DNA of 64,000 bases. Source: Paraburkholderia bannensis (GTDB taxonomy: Bacteria; Pseudomonadota; Gammaproteobacteria; Burkholderiales; Burkholderiaceae). The position numbers and the translations under genes are program-made. Under the pieces are notes generated by a model. The model was not told the origin of the DNA and did not search any database. It worked only from the letters and a program-made list of their open reading frames with translations. Shown piece after piece: positions 27,009 through 35,280 of the stretch (positions are counted from its first letter, which is position 1; each line of letters opens with the position of its first letter). The stretch lies in assembly GCF_014200455.1 (NCBI RefSeq), contig NZ_JACHBW010000023.1, forward strand, positions 1 to 64,000, written 5' to 3'.

Positions 27009-27061
27009 GGGCTCAATCGTCGCGTTCAGTAATCAAGGATTGCAAACAATTTCTCGCCTTG

Positions 27062-27077
27062 ATGTGCATATGCACAT
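27062..27077. promoter_or_regulatory. 16-bp perfect palindrome, third copy of the TGCATATGCA family
   Basis: ATGTGCATATGCACAT lies 54 bp after the hydrolase and ahead of the broken dehydrogenase gene. It shares the core of the palindromes at marR and the nitrilase, so the same regulator probably binds here. Confidence 0.55.
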
Positions 27078-27172
27078 AGATAATTGAAATGAACCCGGCT
27101 TTGTGGCCCGATTCGCGCCGCTCGCGCGGTCTGGCTTCGACATCAATGAACTCAACTCGACCGGTAACTGGA

Positions 27173-27546
27173 ATGACAACTCAACTTGTACACGATAGGC
27201 CCGTTCTGGTGACGGGGGCCGCAGGCGCGATATCGGCAAGATCGATAACCTGACGGGTCTCGAATCGACGGATCTCGAACATGCCGCACGCGTCTTCTCG
27301 GAGGCACTCGGCCAGCCGATCCGCTACCGGAACGTGCCGGTCGCGCCATGGTCCGAAAAACTGCGCGAGCTCGGTATTCCCGATCACGTCGTCGCTCACC
27401 TGGCTGTGATGGCCGAATTGCATGCCCAGGGACGCTACGACCGCATGACGAACGACCTGTTCGAGCTCACGGGCCGCAAGCCCACGAGCATGTACGACTT
27501 CGTGAAACTGCATGCAGCAGACTTCACGCGCAAGGAAACAGACTAA
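27173..27546 (+). pseudogene. NAD(P)-binding (NmrA/SDR-like) protein, internally deleted
   Basis: The start reads MTTQLVHDRPVLVTGAAGAI, a Rossmann first strand with its glycine motif, then shifts frame and stops. From about 27227 another frame gives DIGKIDNLTGLESTDLEHAA and ends VKLHAADFTRKETD, the C-terminus of such proteins. The middle, some hundreds of bases, is missing. The 164 bp before it hold only the palindrome at 27062. Confidence 0.65.
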
Positions 27547-27567
27547 TCGCCGCTTGAGACCCATACC

Positions 27568-28920
27568 ATGTCAAACAACGCTCCCCAATCCTCATCGCGC
27601 CGGCATTTCGTCGGCATGGCCGCTGCGGCGCTCGCGGCAGGCTCGCTGAGCCCGCTCGCTTTCGCGGACACCCTCCCTGCCGTCGGCACCGCCACGGAGC
27701 CTGCCAACGGCGACAAGACGGCAATTCGACCGTTCCGCGTTCACGTTCCTGAGGCGCAGCTCGTCGACATGCGTCGGCGCATCAACGCGACGCGCTGGCC
27801 GGATCGTGAGACGGTGCCCGACGAATCGCAGGGTATTCAGCTCGCCACCATCCAGGGTCTCGCTCAATACTGGGCGACCGGATACGACTGGCGCAAATGC
27901 GAAGCGCGGCTGAATTCGTATCCGCAATTCATGACTGAGATCGACGGACTCGATATCCATTTCATCCACGTGCGCTCGAAACACGACAATGCAATGCCGT
28001 TGATCGTCACGCATGGCTGGCCCGGCTCGATCATCGAACAGTTCAAGATCATCGATCCGCTCGTCAACCCAACCGCGCACGGCGCGCCGGCTTCGGATGC
28101 CTTCCATCTCGTGATTCCCTCTTTGCCGGGTTACGGCTTTTCCGCCAGGCCTGGCACAACGGGCTGGGGACCGGAGCGCACCGCGCGCGCGTGGGTCACA
28201 TTGATGAAACGCCTCGGCTATGAGCGCTTTGCATCGCAGGGCGGGGATCTCGGTGGAATTGTCACGAACATCATGGCCAAACAGGCGCCGCCCGAACTGA
28301 TCGGCATCCATGTGAACTTTCCTGCTTCTGTTCCGGCGGAGATACTCAAGTCGCTGACGGCGGGCGATCCGATGCCGGCTGGTCTATCGGACGAGGAAAA
28401 GCACGCCTATGAGCAGTTGAGCGCGAACTTCAGGAAGAAGCGCGGCTACGCTTTCGAAATGGGCACGCGCCCGCAAACCTTGTATGGTCTCGCCGATTCG
28501 CCTGTCGCGCTGGCTGCCTGGCTGCTCGACCACGGCGACGGCTACGGCCAGCCCGCGGCGGCGTTGAGCGCGGCCGTGCTCGGTCATCCCGTCAACGGTC
28601 ATTCGGCAGGCGCGCTGACGCGAGACGACGTGCTCGACGACATCACGCTCTATTGGCTGACCAATACGGGCATTTCGGCAGCGCGTTTCTATTGGGAGTC
28701 GCACGCGAACTTCTTCCTCGCGGCTGACGTGAACGTGCCTGCCGCTGTGAGCGCGTTTCCGGGAGAAAACTACCAGGCGCCGAAGAGCTGGACGGAAAAG
28801 GCCTATCACAACCTGATTTACTTTAATAAGCCCGAAACGGGCGGGCACTTTGCGGCATGGGAAGAACCGATGATCTTCACGAATGAAGTGCGCACGGGGT
28901 TAAGGCCTTTGCGGGCGTAA
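27568..28920 (+). CDS. Epoxide hydrolase family protein (EHN domain, alpha/beta hydrolase), exported
   Basis: The 450-residue product starts MSNNAPQSSSRRHFVGMAAA, a twin-arginine-like signal. The EHN domain (FRVHVPEAQLVDMRRRINAT) is followed by HGWPGSIIEQFK, nucleophile Asp in SQGGDLGGIV and catalytic His in TGGHFAAWEEP. It is very similar to the enzyme at 19878-21203, including the signal, implying a local duplication or co-acquired pair. Opening of an exogenous epoxide in the periplasm is inferred. Confidence 0.88.
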   Translation: MSNNAPQSSSRRHFVGMAAAALAAGSLSPLAFADTLPAVGTATEPANGDKTAIRPFRVHVPEAQLVDMRRRINATRWPDRETVPDESQGIQLATIQGLAQYWATGYDWRKCEARLNSYPQFMTEIDGLDIHFIHVRSKHDNAMPLIVTHGWPGSIIEQFKIIDPLVNPTAHGAPASDAFHLVIPSLPGYGFSARPGTTGWGPERTARAWVTLMKRLGYERFASQGGDLGGIVTNIMAKQAPPELIGIHVNFPASVPAEILKSLTAGDPMPAGLSDEEKHAYEQLSANFRKKRGYAFEMGTRPQTLYGLADSPVALAAWLLDHGDGYGQPAAALSAAVLGHPVNGHSAGALTRDDVLDDITLYWLTNTGISAARFYWESHANFFLAADVNVPAAVSAFPGENYQAPKSWTEKAYHNLIYFNKPETGGHFAAWEEPMIFTNEVRTGLRPLRA

Positions 28921-29066
28921 TGGGCGAAGCGCTTAGACACGCATGCACGCATGCACGCACGCGCGTCGCACCGCTCGTCGATGCGGTCGTGCCAGTCGGG
29001 TGCATGCGATGTCGAAGTTAATCGAACTCTCCCCTTGGGGATCAAATAGTGAGAACGCAATTGAAC

Positions 29067-29534
29067 ATGCTGATCAAGACGCTTGCCGCAGTTGCGGCTG
29101 GTGCCGTGCTCGCAACGAACGCCTTCGCCCAGAGCACAGGGGAGGTCGGCATCGCCTCGCCATACGTCGCCATCAACAACGAGCCCCGACCCAAACTGAT
29201 TGTCGATCCCACGCCGCTTCCCGCAGGGCTGGCTCACGGAATCGTCTGGATCCAATATCGGGTGGAGAACGTGCACGTCGTGCCGGTGTTCGGGGCTGCC
29301 GCGCTCAACGTCTCACCACGAATTGGGCATCTGCACGTACACATCGACGATTTACCTTGGGGTTGGGTAGAAGCGAATGATGTCAATACGATTAGCGTCG
29401 CGGGTCTGCCACCTGGTCAGCACAAGATGCTTATCGAGTTGGTCGACGCGCAACATCACGTATTCGCGGAGTGTACGGAGTGCAGGCAGACTGTGACGTT
29501 CACGGTCCCAGAGGGCACGTCACATTCGCACTGA
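29067..29534 (+). CDS. Exported DUF6130-like protein
   Basis: The 155-residue product begins with a signal peptide (MLIKTLAAVAAGAVLATNAFA); an in-frame GTG at 29049 would add six residues. The mature part has RIGHLHVHIDDLPWGWVEAN and GLPPGQHKMLIELVDAQHH, the signature of DUF6130, an exported beta-sandwich family of unknown function. The His-rich strand might bind metal, which is a guess. It stands alone after the epoxide hydrolase. Confidence 0.75.
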   Translation: MLIKTLAAVAAGAVLATNAFAQSTGEVGIASPYVAINNEPRPKLIVDPTPLPAGLAHGIVWIQYRVENVHVVPVFGAAALNVSPRIGHLHVHIDDLPWGWVEANDVNTISVAGLPPGQHKMLIELVDAQHHVFAECTECRQTVTFTVPEGTSHSH

Positions 29535-29711
29535 AGGGCCGACAAGGGGCTCTGCGCTGGTTCGTTGCGAATGACATCCAACCTATCCTGCGTTAAGACC
29601 GTTCCACCCGATGACTGGGTGTTCGTCTTCGACAATAGGACGGCCGGTTAGGGGGCAGAGCCGACGCCTGAATGTCCAACCGTTGACGAATGCGCGAGAC
29701 AGTAGCGGCCG

Positions 29712-30401
29712 CTATTCGACGCGGTCGCTGCCGCCATCGGTGCGCTTTCTAAACAGGCCGGATAGCAGATGCTCAATGATTTTGGTAGCGCATATGCCAA
29801 GAACGAAGATCGCGGAGAAATACAAAGCGCCATAGATGGTTGCATTGACATCCGGACCCCTTAAGAATGCCAGCGTTGCGGCGACACCGTCTTTCACACC
29901 GGCTTGGTATCGGTCATCGGCGTTCCTGCCTGCAATCCGCCCGACGTAGGAAAACAAACGCCCAACGACGCCGTCGTCCCAGAATACGTCGAGGTCGTCA
30001 TAGGTGTCGTTATATTGTCCAAAACATGATTCATTAAGCGGAGCACTGGAATTCTGGTCTGAACATTGGCTGGATGTGGCACCGTTGAGTGCTGGCCCTT
30101 GCGCAACTTGCCGGCAACGACCCGTCGTCAGAAAGGACCGATAGTCATCCGCCGCGATTTGCCGAAGTCCAGTGAGGTCGCTCAGGTAATCTTGAAAGCC
30201 CTTTGAGGACGAGTCGGCATCTTCAGAGCGTGAGCATGTCAGTTTGAATAGCGGTGCGCCGGCCGCCGCTGCGAACCAACCCGACGCATATCCGCCGACG
30301 GAGGCACCGATTATGAGGACGAATCCCATGATTGCTACGCCAGCAACCGCTCCCCCAACGAAGACGATTGCTTGCATGTAGCGATTCTTGGTAAATGACA
30401 T
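29712..30401 (-). CDS. Hypothetical membrane protein with large extracytoplasmic loop
   Basis: The 229-residue product has a hydrophobic helix at about residues 10-32 (AIVFVGGAVAGVAIMGFVLI), a possible second near 35-45, and a helix near 195-215 (YGALYFSAIFVLGICATKII). Between them is a polar region with four Cys. The basic C-terminal tail would be cytoplasmic. I do not recognise the family. Its composition is less GC-rich than the catabolic regions, as in the rest of this accessory zone. Confidence 0.55.
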   Translation of the reverse strand: MSFTKNRYMQAIVFVGGAVAGVAIMGFVLIIGASVGGYASGWFAAAAGAPLFKLTCSRSEDADSSSKGFQDYLSDLTGLRQIAADDYRSFLTTGRCRQVAQGPALNGATSSQCSDQNSSAPLNESCFGQYNDTYDDLDVFWDDGVVGRLFSYVGRIAGRNADDRYQAGVKDGVAATLAFLRGPDVNATIYGALYFSAIFVLGICATKIIEHLLSGLFRKRTDGGSDRVE

Positions 30402-30711
30402 CGCGCTCTCGCGTTGGAGCTACCGCCAGGCGGCACGTAGGCATGGCCGCGAGCATCGGTACGACCCCGTTGTTGGGATAGCCTCGATATCTTATGAGAG
30501 TGGACCGGGAAATGCTCACTGTCAAAGCGTATAGCGCGGGCGGAGTCGCCGACGATCGGCATGGTCGCCAGCCTTCCCAGGCGCTCCGGCCCCGCGTGGA
30601 GAATAATACTCCGAAGTGATCTACGGAACGGCCCATAGCGTGGTCAACGCCCAACCGTCTGCATCTCCCTTGGGACCGGACGCTTTGATGCAGCGAGTGG
30701 ACGCGAGGCTA
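30402..30711. other. Intergenic stretch without a recognised gene
   Basis: No open frame, repeat or hairpin here could be assigned. It leads into an IS66 fragment. Confidence 0.4.
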
Positions 30712-30801
30712 TGTCAAAACGCGCACGATTACCTGGTTGGCACCGCAAAACTCAACGGCATCGATCACGAGGCATATCTGCGCTTCGTGCCTGGTTTGTA
30801 G
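30712..30801 (+). pseudogene. IS66 transposase C-terminal fragment
   Basis: The frame ends YLVGTAKLNGIDHEAYLRFV, matching the last helix of IS66 TnpC proteins (typically LIETAKLNGIDPEAYLR). The preceding catalytic part and the usual LLPW ending are gone. It is one of two IS66 relics in this zone. Confidence 0.6.
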
Positions 30802-30866
30802 AAGGGTGCAATTGCCTGGCCAAGGCGCGGAGCATGAAGTCTTCACCATATAGTTCGACGCGCCGC

Positions 30867-31418
30867 TCAGCGTATCTCGATCAGCGTGTAGTGGTATTCG
30901 TCGCTGATAGCACCCTTGAATTCATCCGCCGCCTTGACGTGTCGCTCACGCACGAATCCGAGCGCCTCAACAAGGCGAATCGACGCCTCGTTTCTCGCAT
31001 CAATCTCGGCGAGAAACTGAACAACACCATATCTTTCCCGCAATCGCGGTAGCAGCGTTCGTAACGCTTCATTCGCGTAGCCATGACGCCGACTCCGGGC
31101 AAAGACAAAGTACGCGATCCAGGCCCGAAGTGACTGCAAGTCTATCGTCGCCTGCACATAGCCGTGCGCCACACCATCATGCCCGAGCATCGCCCAATTG
31201 AGCCACGCCTCATTACCATCGGGGGACCGTCGTGATTCGAGTTGCCGGTATCGAATCGCAAGGGTCTCGACGCTTATGGGTGGCTCCTGCGGAATATAGC
31301 GGTAGCAGTCAGGATCACTCAGCCCTTGAAAGAGGACCGCTGCGTGACGTTCGCTGATCGGCTCAAGAAACATTCGTTCCGTCGGCTGCGACGTATCATC
31401 GAAAGAGGAAAGTTCCAA
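30867..31418 (-). CDS. GNAT family N-acetyltransferase
   Basis: The 183-residue product begins at TTG 31418 (MELSSFDDTSQ), the only start giving the full first strand TERMFLEPISERHAA. It carries the RimJ/RimL-type core: AWIAYFVFARSRRHGYANEA with the acetyl-CoA loop, then IDARNEASIRLVEALGFVRE. It is one of five GNAT genes between 30.8 and 41.2 kb. The acceptor (protein N-terminus, antibiotic or metabolite) is unknown. Confidence 0.85.
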   Translation of the reverse strand: MELSSFDDTSQPTERMFLEPISERHAAVLFQGLSDPDCYRYIPQEPPISVETLAIRYRQLESRRSPDGNEAWLNWAMLGHDGVAHGYVQATIDLQSLRAWIAYFVFARSRRHGYANEALRTLLPRLRERYGVVQFLAEIDARNEASIRLVEALGFVRERHVKAADEFKGAISDEYHYTLIEIR

Positions 31419-31508
31419 GTGTCGATCTCACGAATGATTGTCTAGCTTCTCGTTTGCCAATGTTACAAGGGTAGGGTAACGGCGCTGAGTCTATCACCGA
31501 GAGGAACT

Positions 31509-32057
31509 TCAACAGATCGGCGACGCTCGCCGATAGACGGGCACGCGTATGGGTTGCATCGGCGCCAAGAGTTCGGGCTCGCGGAGCGTGATCTCGAAGA
31601 GGAACTTCAGCCCGGTGGTCGCGGTGTTCAGTGACACCGGCGACGTGCCGTGATCGACCAGATGCAACTGGTAACCATGCAGATCCTCGACGGTGGCAGT
31701 TTCAGGCGAGCGCCCGAGGTGTCGGGCGAACTCGCGGACGATGCGCGGGTAGTGGGCTTGTGTCTGTCGTGGATCATGCGCCGGCGCGACGGGCGCGACG
31801 GGCGCGACGGGCGCAACGGGCGCAATGGGCTCATGGTCGGCTGGGAGGAAGTCATGATGCGGCTCCTGTTGAAGAACGAGGCGGATTGCCTCACTCGCCA
31901 ACATCAACCGCGCGAGCGGCTTCGTTCGTCGACCCTGAGCAGCCACTTGAATCTCTCGAAAGCGGACGGACGGACAGCTAATCGCGTGGATGTAACTTTT
32001 CCCTAATTCGCCGACGTTAAACCAGTCACCTGCTATGGCAGGCGACCGGTTTTTCAT
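31509..32057 (-). pseudogene. Tyrosine recombinase, N-terminal SAM-like domain only
   Basis: The frame contains YPRIVREFARHLGRSPETAT and SLNTATTGLKFLFEITLREP, the N-terminal DNA-binding domain of integrases often carried by IS91-like elements. It stops after PIRVPVYRR, before any catalytic Arg/His/Tyr. The first ~50 residues look non-homologous, and a start at about 31901 is more credible. A run of APV codons precedes the domain. Confidence 0.6.
31783..31826. repeat. Five tandem 9-bp units (GGGCGCGAC-type)
   Basis: Near-identical 9-bp units, each encoding Ala-Pro-Val on the minus strand, lie within the truncated recombinase. The length is a multiple of three so frame is kept; copy number may vary by slippage. 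Confidence 0.75.
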
Positions 32058-32103
32058 GCCTTCACATAACCTCTCTGCGACGTATATCTATGTCGCCGTC
32101 CGA

Positions 32104-33009
32104 TTAACGCAGAGGCTTGACGCCACTAACGAGGTACATAAGCGCGGCACCGCCAAGCACAACGGTTCCGGCATCAATGGCCTGCTTATATCTCGTTTGG
32201 TTCTCGACACCCCTTGCCCAAAGTGCATCGAATCGAGCAGAATCGCCCCCCCCTGCTATAAAGAGTTGTAGAGTCGCGGACTTCTGGACCTCATTAGCCT
32301 GTTGCCATACCTTCATGTCGTCAATGATGGTCTGTTGCTCGGCTTCCTCGTACGGTGGATAGAGTGGGATGGCCTTATCGGATATCCACGTTCGTATGCG
32401 TTCGAGCCCAACCTGTTTGAAGTAACCTGGAACCAGTCCGCCAAGTGAATGATCTCCTTGCCTTAGTGCTCGACGTCCACGCTCAATCACCAATGCGAAC
32501 TCAAAATCTTCCGCACATTCCTTGGCAGGGCGTCCGTCATCGAACGATGAACGCATCGAAGTAGCGCAAAGGTTATCTGGCTCTACGCAAAGTAATGTTC
32601 CACCAGGCTTCAGGACGCGAAGCATCTCTCGTATCGCGTACAGGGAATCGCTCACGTGAATCAGCACGGTCTGGCACGTGACGAAGTCAAAAGTGGCATC
32701 AACAAATGGAAGCGACATTGCGTCGCCATATTCGACATGAACATTTACCCCGCAGTCGCTCATCGCCGCTGTCCACGTGGAAGAACCGTGTAACCACTTA
32801 GGATCGGTATCCACCCCACGCACCATTGCACCGGGGGCCAAGTGGCGTCCTATGATCCGTGTCCAGTGCCCCAATCCGCAGCCCACATCGAGCGCGGTGT
32901 GTTTCGACGCCAGATTCAGCCGGTTTGCTATCAAGTCGATGAAATCCGCGTTCCACCAATGATCGCGGTAATCGCCGAAGTATTCTTCTGAATGACCTTT
33001 TTCACTCAT
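32104..33009 (-). CDS. SAM-dependent class I methyltransferase
   Basis: The 301-residue product has the Rossmann methyltransferase motifs ALDVGCGLGHWTRIIG (motif I), RGVDTDPKWL, EYGDAMSLPFVDATFDFVTC and LRVLKPGGTLLCVEPD (post I to III). The C-terminal half (TWISDKAIPLYPPYEEAEQ) is less conserved and probably sets substrate choice. It is a stand-alone gene in the decayed zone. A small-molecule acceptor is plausible but unknown. Confidence 0.85.
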   Translation of the reverse strand: MSEKGHSEEYFGDYRDHWWNADFIDLIANRLNLASKHTALDVGCGLGHWTRIIGRHLAPGAMVRGVDTDPKWLHGSSTWTAAMSDCGVNVHVEYGDAMSLPFVDATFDFVTCQTVLIHVSDSLYAIREMLRVLKPGGTLLCVEPDNLCATSMRSSFDDGRPAKECAEDFEFALVIERGRRALRQGDHSLGGLVPGYFKQVGLERIRTWISDKAIPLYPPYEEAEQQTIIDDMKVWQQANEVQKSATLQLFIAGGGDSARFDALWARGVENQTRYKQAIDAGTVVLGGAALMYLVSGVKPLR

Positions 33010-33242
33010 CCTGTTGACCTCTTAATTGTGCATACACTCGATGGACGACCGAGAGCACACCCGGCAGGATATTCATGCTGGGTGGTCTATCTGTAGCAAT
33101 ACACACAAGATCAAATTACAAGGGCGAGTCCCCAATCCAATTGCGATTCCAGCTATCGACGGTAACGCGAAGAAAAATGGAGCGCAACCTGTCCATGATC
33201 GCGGAGGCCAGATTGAGGCCAGGATTTTAGGAGTTTTTAGGG

Positions 33243-33383
33243 GATGCAACTGGCGATTGTCAGCAATTCAAGGAGCCATGCCAACTGGTTGAAAGCGGCC
33301 GACCCGCGCCGGTGGCCATTGATACCGGTGGTGCCGCACGACAAGTGGACGCTCAAGAAGTTTTCGTTTCCACGCGCCGCTTA
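33243..33383 (+). CDS. Possible 46-residue ORF of unknown origin
   Basis: ATG 33243 follows AGGAG and GGGG runs and gives MQLAIVSNSRSHANWLKAAD, then PRRWPLIPVVPHDKWTLKKF. The sequence looks protein-like, with balanced composition and no low-complexity, and may be a gene start or element fragment. Its end overlaps the 3' end of the convergent SRPBCC gene by 31 bp. The rest of the gap 33010-33242 shows no gene. Confidence 0.3.
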
Positions 33384-33892
33384 ACCGCGTTATTCATCGC
33401 CTGAAAGTTCTGCCGAGTTGCCTCGATGACGTCTGTCGTCAATCGTCCAGCTAGCAATCCCGAAAAAGACTCCGTTTGCTCAAAACGGGTGCCACCCGTT
33501 ACGGCCGTGAGGTGGATGCAATGTGTACCGTCGAAGACACCGCGAATCCAGACACTGCCACGCCAACAAAGGTCTTTTGGGGGACGAACGACCAGAACAG
33601 TCGGCTTGAACACCATGGAATCCGGTCCAATGCCTAACACGATGCGAATCGTCTCTCCTTCCCTAAGGTCGCCGTCAACACGAGTAATGAAAGGATTCCA
33701 GACGGGATACGCGGTGGTATCCGATACGACGGTCCAGACATCGGCAGGCGGCCGATCGATGAAAATGTCAGCCTGCGCACTACTATCTTCGTGGAGGACA
33801 AAAAGGGCTCCGACAACACCGACGACAATGATAGCCATGCCCTTGAGCAGCCATCCCCGCAAGCCCATATTCGCTCCGTAATTGGTTGTCAT
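33353..33892 (-). CDS. SRPBCC/polyketide cyclase-like protein with N-terminal membrane anchor
   Basis: From ATG 33892 the product is 179 residues (a start at 33988 adds 32 unconvincing residues). One hydrophobic helix (GWLLKGMAIIVVGVVGALFV) is followed by the START-like fold opening FIDRPPADVWTVVSDTTAYP and closing LTTDVIEATRQNFQAMNNAV. The family binds hydrophobic ligands in a deep cavity. The anchor suggests a periplasm-facing domain. Ligand unknown. Confidence 0.75.
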   Translation of the reverse strand: MTTNYGANMGLRGWLLKGMAIIVVGVVGALFVLHEDSSAQADIFIDRPPADVWTVVSDTTAYPVWNPFITRVDGDLREGETIRIVLGIGPDSMVFKPTVLVVRPPKDLCWRGSVWIRGVFDGTHCIHLTAVTGGTRFEQTESFSGLLAGRLTTDVIEATRQNFQAMNNAVKRRVETKTS

Positions 33893-34027
33893 CGTGCTGC
33901 TGTAGTTATCAGCGCACAGATTGTTTACGATCTGGTCGGCGACGTCGAGTGTCTGAAACTGGCCGAGCGGTGACGTTTCAGGGTTCATATTCGTAGCACT
34001 ACAAACAGGCTACCGCCCTGCGCTCAG

Positions 34028-34867
34028 CTACTGCTGTCGCTGCATTCGTGCGTCTTCCTCAAAACGTGTATCTTCGAGCTCCTGCAGCACGCCATCGAGA
34101 TCCACAGGTCGCGTGTCGACCTCGATTCGGCCGGTCAATTCGGCATCGACATGCAGCCGGCCTGCTTCAAAGAGCGCCCAGATCTCCGTGCCATAACTAG
34201 CAGCGAGTATTTGAGGTGCAAATCGCCCGAAGTAGGCGGCCAGGTTGTCGACGTCACGCTTAAGCATTGAGGCGGCGTCATTGTTGCCGGCTGCGTCGAC
34301 GGCCTGCGGCAGATCGATGATCACCGGCCCATCCGCTGCCAGCAGGATGTTGTATTCCGACAGGTCGCCGTGAATCACCCCCGCACAGAGCATCCGGACA
34401 ACCTGGTTGAGCAGCAGCGCGTGCAGTTCGATGGCGCGGGCTTCAGTCAGATCGACATCGTTGAGCCGTGGCGCGACGTCGCCCATCTCATCGACCACCA
34501 GCTCCATCAGCAATACGCCATCGGTACAAATATAGGGTTGCGGCACCCGTACGCCTGCGTCGGCGAGCCGGAACAACGCGTCGACTTCGGCGTTCTGCCA
34601 TGACGCCTCCTGCATCTGACGGCCGTAGCGTGTACCTTTTTCCATAGCACGCGCCTGCCGGCTGTTCTTGACTTTGCGCCCGTCCCGATACGAGGCGGCT
34701 TGCCGGAAACTGCGCTGCTTCGCGTCCTTGTAGACTTTTGCGCATCGCGTCGACTCGCCACTGCGCACGACGTAGACGGTTGCTTCCTTGCCGCTCATCA
34801 ACTGGCCGATAACTTCGTCGATAAGTCCTTCTTCGAGAAGCGGTGCAAGCCGTTTGGGTATTTTCAT
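34028..34867 (-). CDS. RIO1-family serine/threonine protein kinase
   Basis: From MKIPKRLAPLLEEGLIDEVI (ATG 34867) the product is 279 residues; an open frame upstream lacks homology. Kinase motifs are the P-loop-like MSGKEATVYVV, Lys in CAKVYKD, the catalytic loop VIHGDLSEYNILL and the metal loop VIIDLPQAVD, all diagnostic of RIO kinases. Bacterial members are poorly understood. The gene is monocistronic. Confidence 0.88.
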   Translation of the reverse strand: MKIPKRLAPLLEEGLIDEVIGQLMSGKEATVYVVRSGESTRCAKVYKDAKQRSFRQAASYRDGRKVKNSRQARAMEKGTRYGRQMQEASWQNAEVDALFRLADAGVRVPQPYICTDGVLLMELVVDEMGDVAPRLNDVDLTEARAIELHALLLNQVVRMLCAGVIHGDLSEYNILLAADGPVIIDLPQAVDAAGNNDAASMLKRDVDNLAAYFGRFAPQILAASYGTEIWALFEAGRLHVDAELTGRIEVDTRPVDLDGVLQELEDTRFEEDARMQRQQ

Positions 34868-35280
34868 ACGACCACCAACTGCGGCTCGGGGGATGAATGG
34901 GCCGCTGAAGTATGCGCGATCACCATACCGATGGATTGAGCGGTCGGCGCTGCCGATCGGAAATTTTTTGCGTGAGAGACAGGTGGGTTCATGCCTGATT
35001 ATAAGGTAAGGCGAGATGACGCAAGCCACTTGCCGAGGTTGCAGGCGAATTGTCGCGGCGGCTGAAGCTGCACGTAGCCTGGTCCGGCGGGAAGCGCCCG
35101 ACCCATCGCAGCAGTTCGTTGGCGCCGCGCGAGCAATGGCTGTTAGCGGAGTTGTGCAGTCGTTCACACGGCAGGTTGCCGCCGTACCTGGAAGTTACCA
35201 GGGGGTACGAATCTGTCATTCGCCTGCACGGTAATATCCTGAGGGAACATCCCAATCCCCGTTGCGAGTGAAGATGCGAA
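34868..35280. other. Intergenic stretch between divergent kinase and MFS genes
   Basis: No convincing gene, repeat or RNA is seen. The stretch must hold the promoters of both neighbours, but no clear -35/-10 pair could be assigned. Confidence 0.4.

Noticed and set aside
28939..28965. Short ACGCATGC-type repeats after the second epoxide hydrolase
   Set aside because: Only two or three short irregular units without spacers; not a CRISPR array or a clear regulatory repeat.
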